A stretch of DNA of 64,000 nucleotides, from NCBI RefSeq assembly GCF_021462285.1, contig NZ_CP082787.1:1798001-1862000 (forward strand), in the 5' to 3' direction. Below are positions 31,656-39,507 of the stretch, in pieces. Both the position numbers and the translations under genes were made by a program. The notes under the pieces are model-generated. The model was not told the DNA's origin and made no database searches. It saw only the letters and a list, made by a program, of their open reading frames with translations. Position 1 is the first letter of the stretch, and every line of letters begins with the position of its first letter. Origin of the DNA: Serratia entomophila. GTDB taxonomy: Bacteria; Pseudomonadota; Gammaproteobacteria; Enterobacterales; Enterobacteriaceae.

Positions 31656-32930
31656 TCACCCCTGCCAGCGTTTCAGCAAAATACTCGCGTTCACGCCGCC
31701 AAAACCGAAGCCATTGGACAGGGCATAGGTGATGCTCATCGGTTCCGCCTGCTTCGCCACCAGATGCAACCCTTCCGCCGCCGGATCGGGGTTATCCAGA
31801 TTCAGCGTAGCGGGGGCGATTTGATCGCGCAGCGCCAACGCGGTGAAGATGGTTTCCAGCCCGCCGGCCGCACCCAGCAAATGACCGGTCGCCGATTTGG
31901 TCGAGCTCACCGCCACGCCGCCGTCCGCACCGAACAGATGCCTGATGGCGTTAATTTCCCCCAGATCGCCCACCGGCGTTGAGGTGGCGTGAGCATTCAG
32001 ATGCTGAACTTCACCCGGCGTAACGCCCGCCTGCTTCAGCGCAATCTTCATCGCGCGGTAGGCGCCGTCGCCGTCTTCGGCGCCGGAGGTCATGTGATAG
32101 GCGTCGGCGCTGGTGCCATAACCGACGATTTCCGCCAGCGGCGTTGCCCCGCGCGCCAGAGCATGCTCCAGGGTTTCGATCACCAGCATGCCCGCGCCTT
32201 CACCCATCACGAAACCGTCACGCGCGCTGTCGAAAGGCCGCGAGGCTTTCGCCGCCTCATCCGCCGGGGCAGTGGACATGGCGCGCGCGGCGGCAAACCC
32301 CCCGAGGCTGACGGTATCAATCGCGGCCTCGGTGCCGCCGCACAGGGCGATATCGGCCTCGCCATTGCGGATGATGCGTACCGCGTCGCCGATGGCCTGC
32401 ACGCCCGCCGCACAGGCGGTAACCGGGGCGCCTATCGGCCCTTTGAACTGATGCTTGATGGAAACGTGACCGGCAGCCAGATTAACCAGGAACGACGGAA
32501 TGGTGAACGGCGACAGGCGCTTGGCGCCGCGGCTGTCGGTGGTACGCACCGCATGGGCGATAGCCGGGAACCCGCCGATGCCGGAGGCGATCACGGTAGC
32601 GGTACGTTCTTGCTTGTCTTCGCTATCGGCGGTCCAGCCGGCCTGGCGGATGGCCTCGTCGGCCGCCGCCATGGCGAACAGGATAAAGCGGTCCATTTTC
32701 TTTTGATCTTTGGGGGCGACCGATTGGTCAGGATCGAAACCCGCCTCGGGATCCTGCTCCAGCGAAGGCACCTGCCCACCGACTTTTACCGCCAGATCCG
32801 CGACAATGGCCTCCGGCAACGGCCGAATGCCTGATTGCCCCTGCAGCAGGCGCTGCCAGATGGCCTCGACACCGCACCCCAGTGGAGAAACGGCGCCCAT
32901 GCCGGTAATGACGATACGACGACTGTTCAT
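31656..32930 (-). CDS. Additional beta-ketoacyl-ACP synthase II (FabF-type)
   Basis: This is a KAS II-type condensing enzyme, predicted to extend acyl-ACP with malonyl-ACP. The 424-residue product has the full thiolase fold. The catalytic Cys lies in TACAAGVQAIGDAV, the two His in NAHATSTPVGD and KSATGHLLGAAGG, and the C-terminal loop is GFGFGGVNASILLKR. Housekeeping fabF normally sits with acpP in the fab cluster, so this is probably a paralogue. Its ATG overlaps the stop of an HxlR-type regulator gene (ATGA), giving a translationally coupled two-gene unit. It has no counterpart at this position in E. coli. Role in an altered acyl-chain profile is inference. Confidence 0.88.
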   Translation of the reverse strand: MNSRRIVITGMGAVSPLGCGVEAIWQRLLQGQSGIRPLPEAIVADLAVKVGGQVPSLEQDPEAGFDPDQSVAPKDQKKMDRFILFAMAAADEAIRQAGWTADSEDKQERTATVIASGIGGFPAIAHAVRTTDSRGAKRLSPFTIPSFLVNLAAGHVSIKHQFKGPIGAPVTACAAGVQAIGDAVRIIRNGEADIALCGGTEAAIDTVSLGGFAAARAMSTAPADEAAKASRPFDSARDGFVMGEGAGMLVIETLEHALARGATPLAEIVGYGTSADAYHMTSGAEDGDGAYRAMKIALKQAGVTPGEVQHLNAHATSTPVGDLGEINAIRHLFGADGGVAVSSTKSATGHLLGAAGGLETIFTALALRDQIAPATLNLDNPDPAAEGLHLVAKQAEPMSITYALSNGFGFGGVNASILLKRWQG

Positions 32931-33454
32931 AGTGACTCCTTGGACGATTCAGGGAAAAGGGTAGCGTAATTTTGCTGCATCATGGCCGCGCGCTGGCGCA
33001 TGCCTTCGCTGGCCGCCGGGCCGGCAGCCAGCGTGACGTGCTGCTGAGCGATCGGTTGTTGAGTAAGGCTGTCGATCAGTTGCACCTGAACCGGTTGCCC
33101 ATTGCGGCGATCGACCAGTTGGGCGCTGATGCCGTCATCCGCCAGATGGGTATTGCCCCACTGGAACAGAGCGGCCAGCACCGGGAAAAAATCCCGGCCG
33201 CGTTCGGTCAGCAGGTACTGATAGCGTACCGGGCGCGTCTGGTAACGCTGCTTATGCAAAATGCCGCTGGCCACCAGGTCTTTCAGGCGGCGCGTCAGCA
33301 GGGTGGGCGACAGCCCCAGACTTTGCTGAAATTCATCAAACTTCGACAGCCCGTGGAACGCATCGCGCAGTATCAGAATGCTCCACCATTCGCCGACCCG
33401 GCCCAGCGATCGGGCAACCGGGCAGGGCGCAGTATCAAAACGGGTTTTTCGCAT
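32927..33454 (-). CDS. HxlR-family winged-helix transcriptional regulator
   Basis: The 175-residue product has an N-terminal HxlR-type winged-helix domain (CPVARSLGRVGEWWSILILRDAF, then SLGLSPTLLTRRLKDLVASG). A C-terminal extension of about 60 residues is not recognised. Cys11 sits at the position used by redox- or electrophile-sensing HxlR members such as YodB and HypR of Bacillus. The start at 33454 is chosen because the family begins near there and a palindromic operator lies 12 bases upstream; longer frames would run through that operator. It is translationally coupled to the FabF-type gene, which it most likely controls. Confidence 0.85.
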   Translation of the reverse strand: MRKTRFDTAPCPVARSLGRVGEWWSILILRDAFHGLSKFDEFQQSLGLSPTLLTRRLKDLVASGILHKQRYQTRPVRYQYLLTERGRDFFPVLAALFQWGNTHLADDGISAQLVDRRNGQPVQVQLIDSLTQQPIAQQHVTLAAGPAASEGMRQRAAMMQQNYATLFPESSKESL

Positions 33455-33465
33455 GTCGCACCTCA

Positions 33466-33492
33466 CAGTTACTACATTTATTGTAGTAACTG
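33466..33492. promoter_or_regulatory. 27-bp palindromic operator upstream of hxlR-type gene
   Basis: Two perfect 11-base arms, CAGTTACTACA and TGTAGTAACTG, are separated by TTTAT. The layout (GTAGTAAC core, promoter-proximal, adjacent to an HxlR gene) fits an autoregulatory HxlR operator. Binding is inferred. Confidence 0.75.
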
Positions 33493-33545
33493 GCTGGCCG
33501 TTATAAACCTGAGCGCTGCCGCTCAACAAAAAATAACGGCGGGGA

Positions 33546-33576
33546 AATAAAAACGGCGGCCGGGAAGGGCCGCCGT
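33546..33576 (-). terminator. Terminator after fabA
   Basis: A 9-bp stem ACGGCGGCC / GGCCGCCGT is followed on the minus strand by TTTTTATTT. It lies immediately after the fabA stop. Confidence 0.85.
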
Positions 33577-33584
33577 CGCTGCGG

Positions 33585-34103
33585 TTAGAACGCAGCAGTG
33601 TCCTTGAACAGGCCCACTTTCAGATCGCTGGCGGTGTAAATAACCTGGCCATCGACCAGCACTTCACCATCGGCCACGCCCATAATCAGCTTGCGGGTAA
33701 TGACGCGTTTGAAGTTGATGCGGTAGGTGACCTTTTTCGCGGTCGGCAGCACCTGGCCGGTGAACTTGACCTCACCCACGCCGAGCGCGCGGCCTTTGCC
33801 TTCGCCGCCCAGCCAGCCGAGGTAGAACCCAACCAGCTGCCACATTGCGTCCAGGCCCAGACAGCCTGGCATCACAGGGTCGCCGATAAAGTGGCAACCG
33901 AAGAACCATAGATCCGGATTGATATCCAGTTCCGCTTCCACATAGCCTTTGTTGTGGGTACCACCGTCTTCGGTCATCTTGACCACGCGGTCCATCATCA
34001 ACATGTTACCTGCCGGCAACGGCGGGCCACCGGCGCCAAACAGCTCGCCACGGCCGGATGCTTCGAGGTCTTCTTTCGTATAGGAGTCGCGTTTATCTAC
34101 CAT
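33585..34103 (-). CDS. fabA: 3-hydroxydecanoyl-ACP dehydratase/isomerase FabA
   Basis: This enzyme dehydrates 3-hydroxydecanoyl-ACP and isomerises the trans-2 to cis-3 product, starting unsaturated fatty acid synthesis. The 172-residue product is nearly the E. coli sequence. Active-site His71 is in [13 protein letters not shown] and Asp85 in CLGLDAMWQ. The upstream gap carries FabR- and FadR-like sites, so repression by FabR and activation by FadR are expected. It is followed by its own terminator and then the HxlR operator on the same strand. Confidence 0.97.
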   Translation of the reverse strand: MVDKRDSYTKEDLEASGRGELFGAGGPPLPAGNMLMMDRVVKMTEDGGTHNKGYVEAELDINPDLWFFGCHFIGDPVMPGCLGLDAMWQLVGFYLGWLGGEGKGRALGVGEVKFTGQVLPTAKKVTYRINFKRVITRKLIMGVADGEVLVDGQVIYTASDLKVGLFKDTAAF

Positions 34104-34140
34104 GTTCTCAGTAAGCCTTATTTTAATGAAGGACGCAGAT

Positions 34141-34175
34141 TAGCTAACACGTGTACGCTGAACAAGTCCGATCAG
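34141..34175 (-). promoter_or_regulatory. FabR and FadR sites of fabA
   Basis: On the minus strand CTGATCGGACTTGTT (34161-34175) matches the FadR site of E. coli fabA. AGCGTACACGTGTTAGCTA (34141-34159) matches the FabR palindrome. The FadR site overlaps the end of the upstream protease gene. Matches are judged from memory of the E. coli promoter. Confidence 0.75.
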
Positions 34176-35941
34176 CCGTGGTTGAACCAGTTGAGCCAAC
34201 GAAGTGGCCACGGCCTGCGGCGTTCTTGCGGGTTCACCTGCGCGATTCGTTCCTGAATGGCAGCTAACAAATTCGGCTGCTGCTCATCAGAGTAGGGGTA
34301 ACCCGTCAGTAATGGCAAGGCCTCTGCGGCGCTGTCGACGGCCCACAGATGGAATTGCCCTTCGCGGACTGCGTCGACCACGTCCTGACGCAGACACAGA
34401 TGGCGCACGTTGGTGGCCGGCATGATAACGCCCTGTTTGCCGGTCAAACCGCGGCGCAGACAAACTTCAAAGAAGCCTTCAACCTTTTCGTTAACGCCGC
34501 CGATCGGCTGCACGTTGCCGAATTGGTCGACAGAGCCGGTAACGGCAACCTGTTGGGTGATAGGCTGCTGCGACAAGGCGCTTATCAACGCGCACAGCTC
34601 AGCCAGCGAGGCGCTGTCGCCATCCACTTCGCCATAGGACTGCTCGAATACGATCGAGGCGGAGAAGGGCAGCTGTTGATCCAGCTCCAGTTCGGAGATC
34701 AGGAAGGCCTGCATAATCATCATGCCTTTGGCATGCAGATTGCCCCCCAGCTCGGCTTTGCGCTCAACGTCGGTGAATTCGCCGTCGCCGAGGTGGACGA
34801 CGCAGCTGATGCGCGACGGCTCGCCGAAGCTGCGCGGGTGGCCGGGGTAATCCAGTACGGAAAGCCCGTTAATCTGACCGACCACTTCACCCTCGGTTTC
34901 AATCAGGATTTGGCCCAATTCGATCTCGTCTTGCATCCGCTCGGCGAGATAGCTTTCGCGCCATTCGCGCGCATTCAACGCGGCTTCGAAGGCTTTGGCC
35001 GTGATCTGCTCCTCTTCGGCATACAACGCCGCTTCGGCCAGTTGTTGGCTAACCCACAGCGGAGACAGCGGCAGAATGCCCTGATCGCCGCTGTAGCGCA
35101 CCGCCTGAATCATCAGTGGCGGCCAGGCATCGGCAGCCAACGGCGGCAGTTGCTGTTCGGCGATCACGCTGTTGACGTAACCGCACCATTGCGACATGTC
35201 TTCAGCCTCGGTGAGCTGCAGATCGTCTTCGTATTCGCCGTAGACCGCCTGTTCGCTGAGCTCGGGTTCGATATCGTGAAAATCGGCCAGGCCATGACGA
35301 TCGCCCACCACGATCAGACGAAGTTCCAGCGGCATCGGAGGAATAGCCACCGGCAGCGGGCGCGTCTCATCCGGGGAAACCCAGTGGAACTGGCGTTGAG
35401 TGATCATCTGCTTCAACCGCAGCCACAGCAGCGGCTGCGCCAACAGAGAACGGGCCGAAAGGATCAGCACGCCGCCATTAGCCTGGTGTACCAGGCCTGG
35501 TTGCAGGCTGATTTCGCCGTTATGGATCCTGACGCAGCCAAACAGCTGTTCCGGCTCTACCCATTCCTGGAATACGCAGGCGCCGCCGGCGGCGAAAGGC
35601 TCAGCGCCAGTGGCGGCGGCTTCAACGCTGACGTTATTGCCCTGAATCACATAATGACTGCCTTTGAAGGCGGCGTTTTGCGGCTGCAGCTGCTGCACGG
35701 CGCGGGCGATGAGCGCCAGATATTCACGCGTCTCCTGCGCTTTGAGCAGCATGAAGCGCGGGGGCGACTGGGGGTGGCAAAATAGCGTCAGCGCGTTCTC
35801 CAGCCGAGGCTGGATAGCGGCAAAGGACACGGGTGCCAACTGAGCGGCGGTATCAAATATCGCCTGATAAGGCGTTACGTCCGGCAACAGAGATTGCCAT
35901 TCAAGTCGGTTATTGGTCAAAGTGTTAGATGCAATCGTCAA
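34172..35941 (-). CDS. ycbZ: Lon-like serine protease YcbZ
   Basis: This is a 589-residue member of the Lon-related protease group (E. coli YcbZ, 586). The C-terminal Lon-type proteolytic domain carries the Ser-Lys dyad: nucleophile Ser in EVDGDSASLAELCALI and Lys in GGVNEKVEGFFEVC. The N-terminal half resembles a Lon AAA-like region with weak nucleotide motifs, as usual for this group. The cellular substrate is unknown. It lies between matP (divergent) and fabA (same strand, 68 bases on), and the fabA control sites overlap its 3' end. Confidence 0.92.
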   Translation of the reverse strand: MTIASNTLTNNRLEWQSLLPDVTPYQAIFDTAAQLAPVSFAAIQPRLENALTLFCHPQSPPRFMLLKAQETREYLALIARAVQQLQPQNAAFKGSHYVIQGNNVSVEAAATGAEPFAAGGACVFQEWVEPEQLFGCVRIHNGEISLQPGLVHQANGGVLILSARSLLAQPLLWLRLKQMITQRQFHWVSPDETRPLPVAIPPMPLELRLIVVGDRHGLADFHDIEPELSEQAVYGEYEDDLQLTEAEDMSQWCGYVNSVIAEQQLPPLAADAWPPLMIQAVRYSGDQGILPLSPLWVSQQLAEAALYAEEEQITAKAFEAALNAREWRESYLAERMQDEIELGQILIETEGEVVGQINGLSVLDYPGHPRSFGEPSRISCVVHLGDGEFTDVERKAELGGNLHAKGMMIMQAFLISELELDQQLPFSASIVFEQSYGEVDGDSASLAELCALISALSQQPITQQVAVTGSVDQFGNVQPIGGVNEKVEGFFEVCLRRGLTGKQGVIMPATNVRHLCLRQDVVDAVREGQFHLWAVDSAAEALPLLTGYPYSDEQQPNLLAAIQERIAQVNPQERRRPWPLRWLNWFNHG

Positions 35942-36129
35942 AAAGGGAAAGGGCGATTATACAAGAATAACGCCAGCTTGATACATGCAGAGTGGCAGTT
36001 GGTGTCAGGGAGTTTGACATCGCGCGGCGACTGTGCAAAAAACAGTCTAAAAGGCGGTTTAATTGCCGGGGAAATTTGGCGTAAAGCTGTTATGCTTAAT
36101 AAAGTTACGCGGTCACTGAAGAGCTCAAG

Positions 36130-36588
36130 ATGAAATATCAGCAACTGGAAAATCTGGAGAGCGGTTGGAAATGGAAGTACCTGGTGAAGAAGCACCGGGA
36201 AGGGGAACTGATTACCCGCTACATTGAAAACAGCGCTGCTCAGGAAGCGGTGAATGAGCTGCTGAAGCTGGAAAATGAACCGGTAAAAGTTCTCGCATGG
36301 ATCACTGCTCATATGAATCCGGAACTCGACAACCGGATGAAGCAAACAATCCGCGCTCGGCGTAAGCGTCATTTTAACGCAGAACATCAGCACACGCGAA
36401 AAAAATCTATCGACCTGGAGTTTTTGGTTTGGCAACGCTTGGCTGCGTTGGCCCGGCGCCGCGGGGCAACGCTATCAGAAACCGTAGTGCAGCTGATTGA
36501 AGATGCCGAACGCAAAGAGAAGTACGCCAGCCAAATGTCGTTGCTGAAAGAGGATCTCAAGGCGATCCTCGGTAAGGATCCGGAATAA
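36130..36588 (+). CDS. matP: Macrodomain Ter protein MatP
   Basis: This DNA-binding protein organises the Ter macrodomain by binding matS sites and links it to the divisome through ZapB. The 152-residue product fits (E. coli 150). It has an N-terminal four-helix region, a ribbon-helix-helix motif ([34 protein letters not shown]) and a C-terminal coiled coil. Its presence next to ycbZ and ompA is conserved. I did not find an unambiguous matS sequence in this window by eye. Confidence 0.95.
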   Translation: MKYQQLENLESGWKWKYLVKKHREGELITRYIENSAAQEAVNELLKLENEPVKVLAWITAHMNPELDNRMKQTIRARRKRHFNAEHQHTRKKSIDLEFLVWQRLAALARRRGATLSETVVQLIEDAERKEKYASQMSLLKEDLKAILGKDPE

Positions 36589-36650
36589 CCTGACCTCTTT
36601 TCGGTTTCCGCCCCGCAACGAATGCCTGCCGATGAGTTTTGTACAGGCAA

Positions 36651-36678
36651 AAAAAAACCCCGCTATGCGGGGTTTTTA
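36651..36678. terminator. Bidirectional terminator between matP and ompA
   Basis: An AAAAACCCCGC / GCGGGGTTTTT stem with a TAT loop gives T-runs on both strands. It sits between two convergent genes. Confidence 0.9.
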
Positions 36679-36692
36679 CTAAGAGTGGTCAC

Positions 36693-37748
36693 TTAGCCCT
36701 GTGGCTGAGTCACAACGTCTTTGATACCTTTAACTTCGATCTCTACGCGACGATCTGGTGCCAGGCAAGCGATCTGTGCTTTGGTAGCGCGGCCAGATTT
36801 GTAGCCACAGGTGTTGCCAGTGACGGAATCAGCTTCGCCCATACCGCGTGCAGAGATTTTGTCTGACGGGATGCCTTTAGAAACCAGGTAGTCAACAACG
36901 CTTTGTGCGCGCTGCTCGGACAGTTTCTGGTTGTACTGGTCAGAACCAACTGCGTCGGTGTAACCCAGAACTACAACAGAACCGTCTTTAGGATCCATGG
37001 AGCTCAGCTGAGTGTACAGCTGGTCCAGAGCCTGTTGGCCTTCTGCTTTCAGAGTAGATTTGTTGAAGTTGAACAGCACGTCAGACTTCAGGGTGAAACG
37101 CTTGGTTTCAACAACTGGAGCCGGAGCCGGAGCTGGTGCTGGAGCAACAACATCATCCTGACCGAAACGGTAAGAAACACCAACGCTCAGCATGGTGTTG
37201 TCTGGGCGTGCGCCGACAGTACCTGCATCACCGATGTTGCTTACGAATTGGTAGTCCAGGCGAGTAGCCCAGTTTTTGGTCAGTGCGTATTCAACACCAA
37301 CTGCTGCCAGCGGAGAAACGCCGGTGTCGTGGTTGCCGCCGTTAGAACCGACGCCATCACTGTCTGCACGCCATACCATGCCGCCCAGGCGGGTGTAGAT
37401 GTCCAGATCGTCAACAATTGGGTAGCTCAGTTTAGCTGCCAGTTGAACGCCTTGAGCTTTGAAAGAACCAGTGTTAGCACCGGTGTATTTCATACGACCT
37501 AACCAGTCGTAACCCATTTCAAAGCCCAGGTATTGGTTCGCCTGATAACCCAGGAACGCACCAGCACCGATTTGGTCTTTACGTGCATCGTTATCTACGC
37601 GGTAACCGTTGCCGTAGAAACCAGTGTCATGGTACTGGGACCAGCCCAGTTTAGCACCGGTGTACCAGGTGTTATCTTTTGGGGCGGCTTGCGCTACGGT
37701 AGCGAAACCGGCCAGTGCCACTGCTAATGCGATAGCTGTCTTTTTCAT
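36693..37748 (-). CDS. ompA: Outer membrane protein A
   Basis: This abundant outer-membrane protein links the outer membrane to peptidoglycan. The 351-residue precursor has a signal peptide ([21 protein letters not shown]) and an eight-stranded beta-barrel (mature N-terminus [15 protein letters not shown]). An Ala-Pro repeat hinge ([10 protein letters not shown], about residue 205) follows. The periplasmic OmpA-like domain has the peptidoglycan-binding motif [20 protein letters not shown] and two Cys near the C-terminus. The start at 37748 follows the conserved leader. Codon use is strongly biased, as for a highly expressed gene. Confidence 0.97.
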   Translation of the reverse strand: MKKTAIALAVALAGFATVAQAAPKDNTWYTGAKLGWSQYHDTGFYGNGYRVDNDARKDQIGAGAFLGYQANQYLGFEMGYDWLGRMKYTGANTGSFKAQGVQLAAKLSYPIVDDLDIYTRLGGMVWRADSDGVGSNGGNHDTGVSPLAAVGVEYALTKNWATRLDYQFVSNIGDAGTVGARPDNTMLSVGVSYRFGQDDVVAPAPAPAPAPVVETKRFTLKSDVLFNFNKSTLKAEGQQALDQLYTQLSSMDPKDGSVVVLGYTDAVGSDQYNQKLSEQRAQSVVDYLVSKGIPSDKISARGMGEADSVTGNTCGYKSGRATKAQIACLAPDRRVEIEVKGIKDVVTQPQG

Positions 37749-37890
37749 TTTGCGCCTCGTTATCATCCAAATAGGCAATGAGCTTTAAAGCTGTTTTAAG
37801 CCCTTGGTTAAATTCCTTCGCCAAGGTTTGAGCCCTCTTTGTTACTCGGCCAGTTTTTCTGACGTTATAGAGCAACCTTGGCGATGTAAA
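37749..37890 (-). promoter_or_regulatory. ompA promoter and structured 5' leader
   Basis: On the minus strand a TTTACA box (37885-37890) and TATAAC box (37864-37869), 15 bases apart, precede a leader of about 110 bases. The leader contains a hairpin (CCTTGG / CCAAGG at 37802-37826) and ends GATGATAACGAGGCGCAAA before the ATG, as in E. coli. Long ompA leaders with 5' stem-loops stabilise the mRNA; this use is inferred. Confidence 0.6.
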
Positions 37891-38105
37891 GTCTACAACG
37901 TGGCGCGAAAGTTACAAGTGTGATGTGATAAAGCTCTAAAAAAAAACACAGAATTATACATATTCGCTAACGCCAATCGGCAAAAAACGGGGCGATTTAT
38001 TGAGCGATTTTTTTCGGGAAACCGCAGCCGGACTAGCTTCGTGAAGGATCCCGCAAAGGTTCCCTCTGCGGGGGATAAAAATGATGGGAAAAATCCTAAA
38101 TTTAC
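37891..38105. other. Intergenic DNA between ompA and sulA
   Basis: About 215 bases contain upstream ompA control DNA and the sulA 3' end. A TGTGATGTGATAAAG stretch near 37918-37933 is a weak CRP-like half-site. A hairpin (TCCCGCA / TGCGGGG, 38049-38073) lacks a T-run. No coding sequence is evident. Confidence 0.35.
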
Positions 38106-38612
38106 TTAATGATACAAAGAAGAGTGAATTTTTAGGGTGGAACACTGTCCGTGGATCGGGTTTATGTCGCGTTGTGGACGCATAATAAAGCCGTACGCAT
38201 TACCCAATTCTGCCGCACGCCCTAATTTTAGACGATCTTCCTCCGTCAGCTCGGGTAACCAGCCGAGAACCACGCTGTAATTGCCCGTCAGCAGTGCTTT
38301 TTCCATGGCTTCAACCGTTGCCATCGGGCTGATTTGGCTCAGCTGCACCATTTTCTCGACCGGCAACCCGGATTGCTGCAGCCATTGCTTGCTTAATTTT
38401 TGCTGCGGAGTGAGCCACAAGAGCCAGCGTGACTGCCTGCCGAGCTGCTGCAGCAGAGGCAGCAGTAATTGCGCGACTGCGGGCTGACGCTCATTGTAAA
38501 CAAGTTCACTGATAAGGCCATTTTCGTTGCCGGCATCCGCGCGCTTGGCAGCATTGTTAACCGCGATCGCACCGCGGTTGAAATGGGGTTTGTAAAGTGA
38601 TTGAGTACGCAT
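38106..38612 (-). CDS. sulA: SOS cell division inhibitor SulA
   Basis: This SOS-induced protein binds FtsZ and blocks septation until DNA is repaired, then is degraded by Lon. The 168-residue product fits the family (E. coli 169). It shows the RecA-like-fold core ([32 protein letters not shown]) and ends SLYH, the C-terminal Lon-recognition tail with final His. The start [10 protein letters not shown] at 38612 is chosen. A perfect-format LexA box lies 22 bases upstream. It is next to ompA as in E. coli. Confidence 0.95.
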   Translation of the reverse strand: MRTQSLYKPHFNRGAIAVNNAAKRADAGNENGLISELVYNERQPAVAQLLLPLLQQLGRQSRWLLWLTPQQKLSKQWLQQSGLPVEKMVQLSQISPMATVEAMEKALLTGNYSVVLGWLPELTEEDRLKLGRAAELGNAYGFIMRPQRDINPIHGQCSTLKIHSSLYH

Positions 38613-38633
38613 AAAGTATCCCGCCTGCAGTGT

Positions 38634-38653
38634 TACTGTATGTTTATACAGTA
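38634..38653. promoter_or_regulatory. LexA box of sulA
   Basis: TACTGTATGTTTATACAGTA matches the E. coli SOS consensus (CTGT-N8-ACAG with TA flanks) and lies 22 bases upstream of the sulA start codon. Because tfoX is divergent it also lies about 190 bases upstream of that gene. Confidence 0.95.
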
Positions 38654-38844
38654 TACCCGCCAACCAATAAGATCAACCCAAATTTTCGTAGCACCTCGCA
38701 TAATTGCGATCATTTTTTATACCGACGTTTTTTATCGTTGGCATGTTTGCAGATAGTGCGTATTTTCCTAATTAGTTGTTCACGTTACCTTTATTTCATT
38801 GATGTGAGAAATGATACGTCTATAACCTACAAGGGAGTTTCGTT

Positions 38845-39507
38845 ATGAAAGGGATATCAGCAGGCAGGATCGCGCAGGCGAAAGCGTGTTTTTCCGCATT
38901 GGGGCGCATCACGACACGCTCACAGTTCGGCGGCTATGGGCTGCTGGCGGAAGGCGTGATGTTCGCGGTGATAGCGGAAGGCGAACTATACCTGCGCGCG
39001 ACGGATGGCCTGGAACCCGCATTCCGCGCCCGCGGCATGGTGAATATGGTTTACTCCAAGCGAGGGGTGCCGATTACCATGCGTTACTACTGGGTGAATG
39101 AGCGGCTTTGGCGCGAAAAAAACGAACTGATTGGCCTGGCGTGGCAGGCCGTCAGGGAGGCGCGCCGTGAACAACGGGTCAAAACCGGCTGCCACGGGCG
39201 ATTGAAAATGCTGCCCAATATTGACATCAATATGGAGCGCCAACTGTGGCGAGCGGGCATACGCAATGTCTACGATCTGCGGCTGCACGGTGCCAAACGC
39301 AGCTATCTGCGGCTGTTGCAGCAGCAAACCAATCTGGGGTTGCGGGTGCTGTTGTCGTTAGGCGGGGCCATCGCCGGATATCATCAGGCCGCTTTGCCCG
39401 CCGAGCTGCGCAGCGAGTTGATCGAATGGTTTGAGCATACGGCGGCGATGCGTCGTCATGGGCACGACCCCCTGATTAAGGGCCGCGGCCCGGCCCTTAA
39501 TGATTAA
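38845..39507 (+). CDS. sxy: Sxy/TfoX competence regulator
   Basis: This protein is needed with CRP to activate CRP-S promoters of DNA-uptake (competence) genes. The 220-residue product has an N-terminal TfoX domain (YGLLAEGVMFAVIAEGELYLRA and VYSKRGVPITMRYYWVNE). The C-terminal TfoX domain (LPNIDINMERQLWRAGIRNV to LSLGGAIAGYHQAALP) is also clear. An AAGGGAG ribosome-binding site lies about 7 bases before the ATG. It is divergent from sulA. Its stop codon overlaps the yccS stop tail to tail within TTAA. Confidence 0.93.
   Translation: MKGISAGRIAQAKACFSALGRITTRSQFGGYGLLAEGVMFAVIAEGELYLRATDGLEPAFRARGMVNMVYSKRGVPITMRYYWVNERLWREKNELIGLAWQAVREARREQRVKTGCHGRLKMLPNIDINMERQLWRAGIRNVYDLRLHGAKRSYLRLLQQQTNLGLRVLLSLGGAIAGYHQAALPAELRSELIEWFEHTAAMRRHGHDPLIKGRGPALND

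Noticed and set aside
34349-35785. 478-codon plus-strand frame opposite the Lon-like protease gene
   Set aside because: Antisense to a conserved gene with intact catalytic dyad; no supporting features.
36130-36588. matS sites for the encoded MatP
   Set aside because: By-eye scanning for GTGACRNYGTCAC found only imperfect versions such as the GTGAC/GTCAC pair with a 1-base spacer near 18706, so none is claimed.
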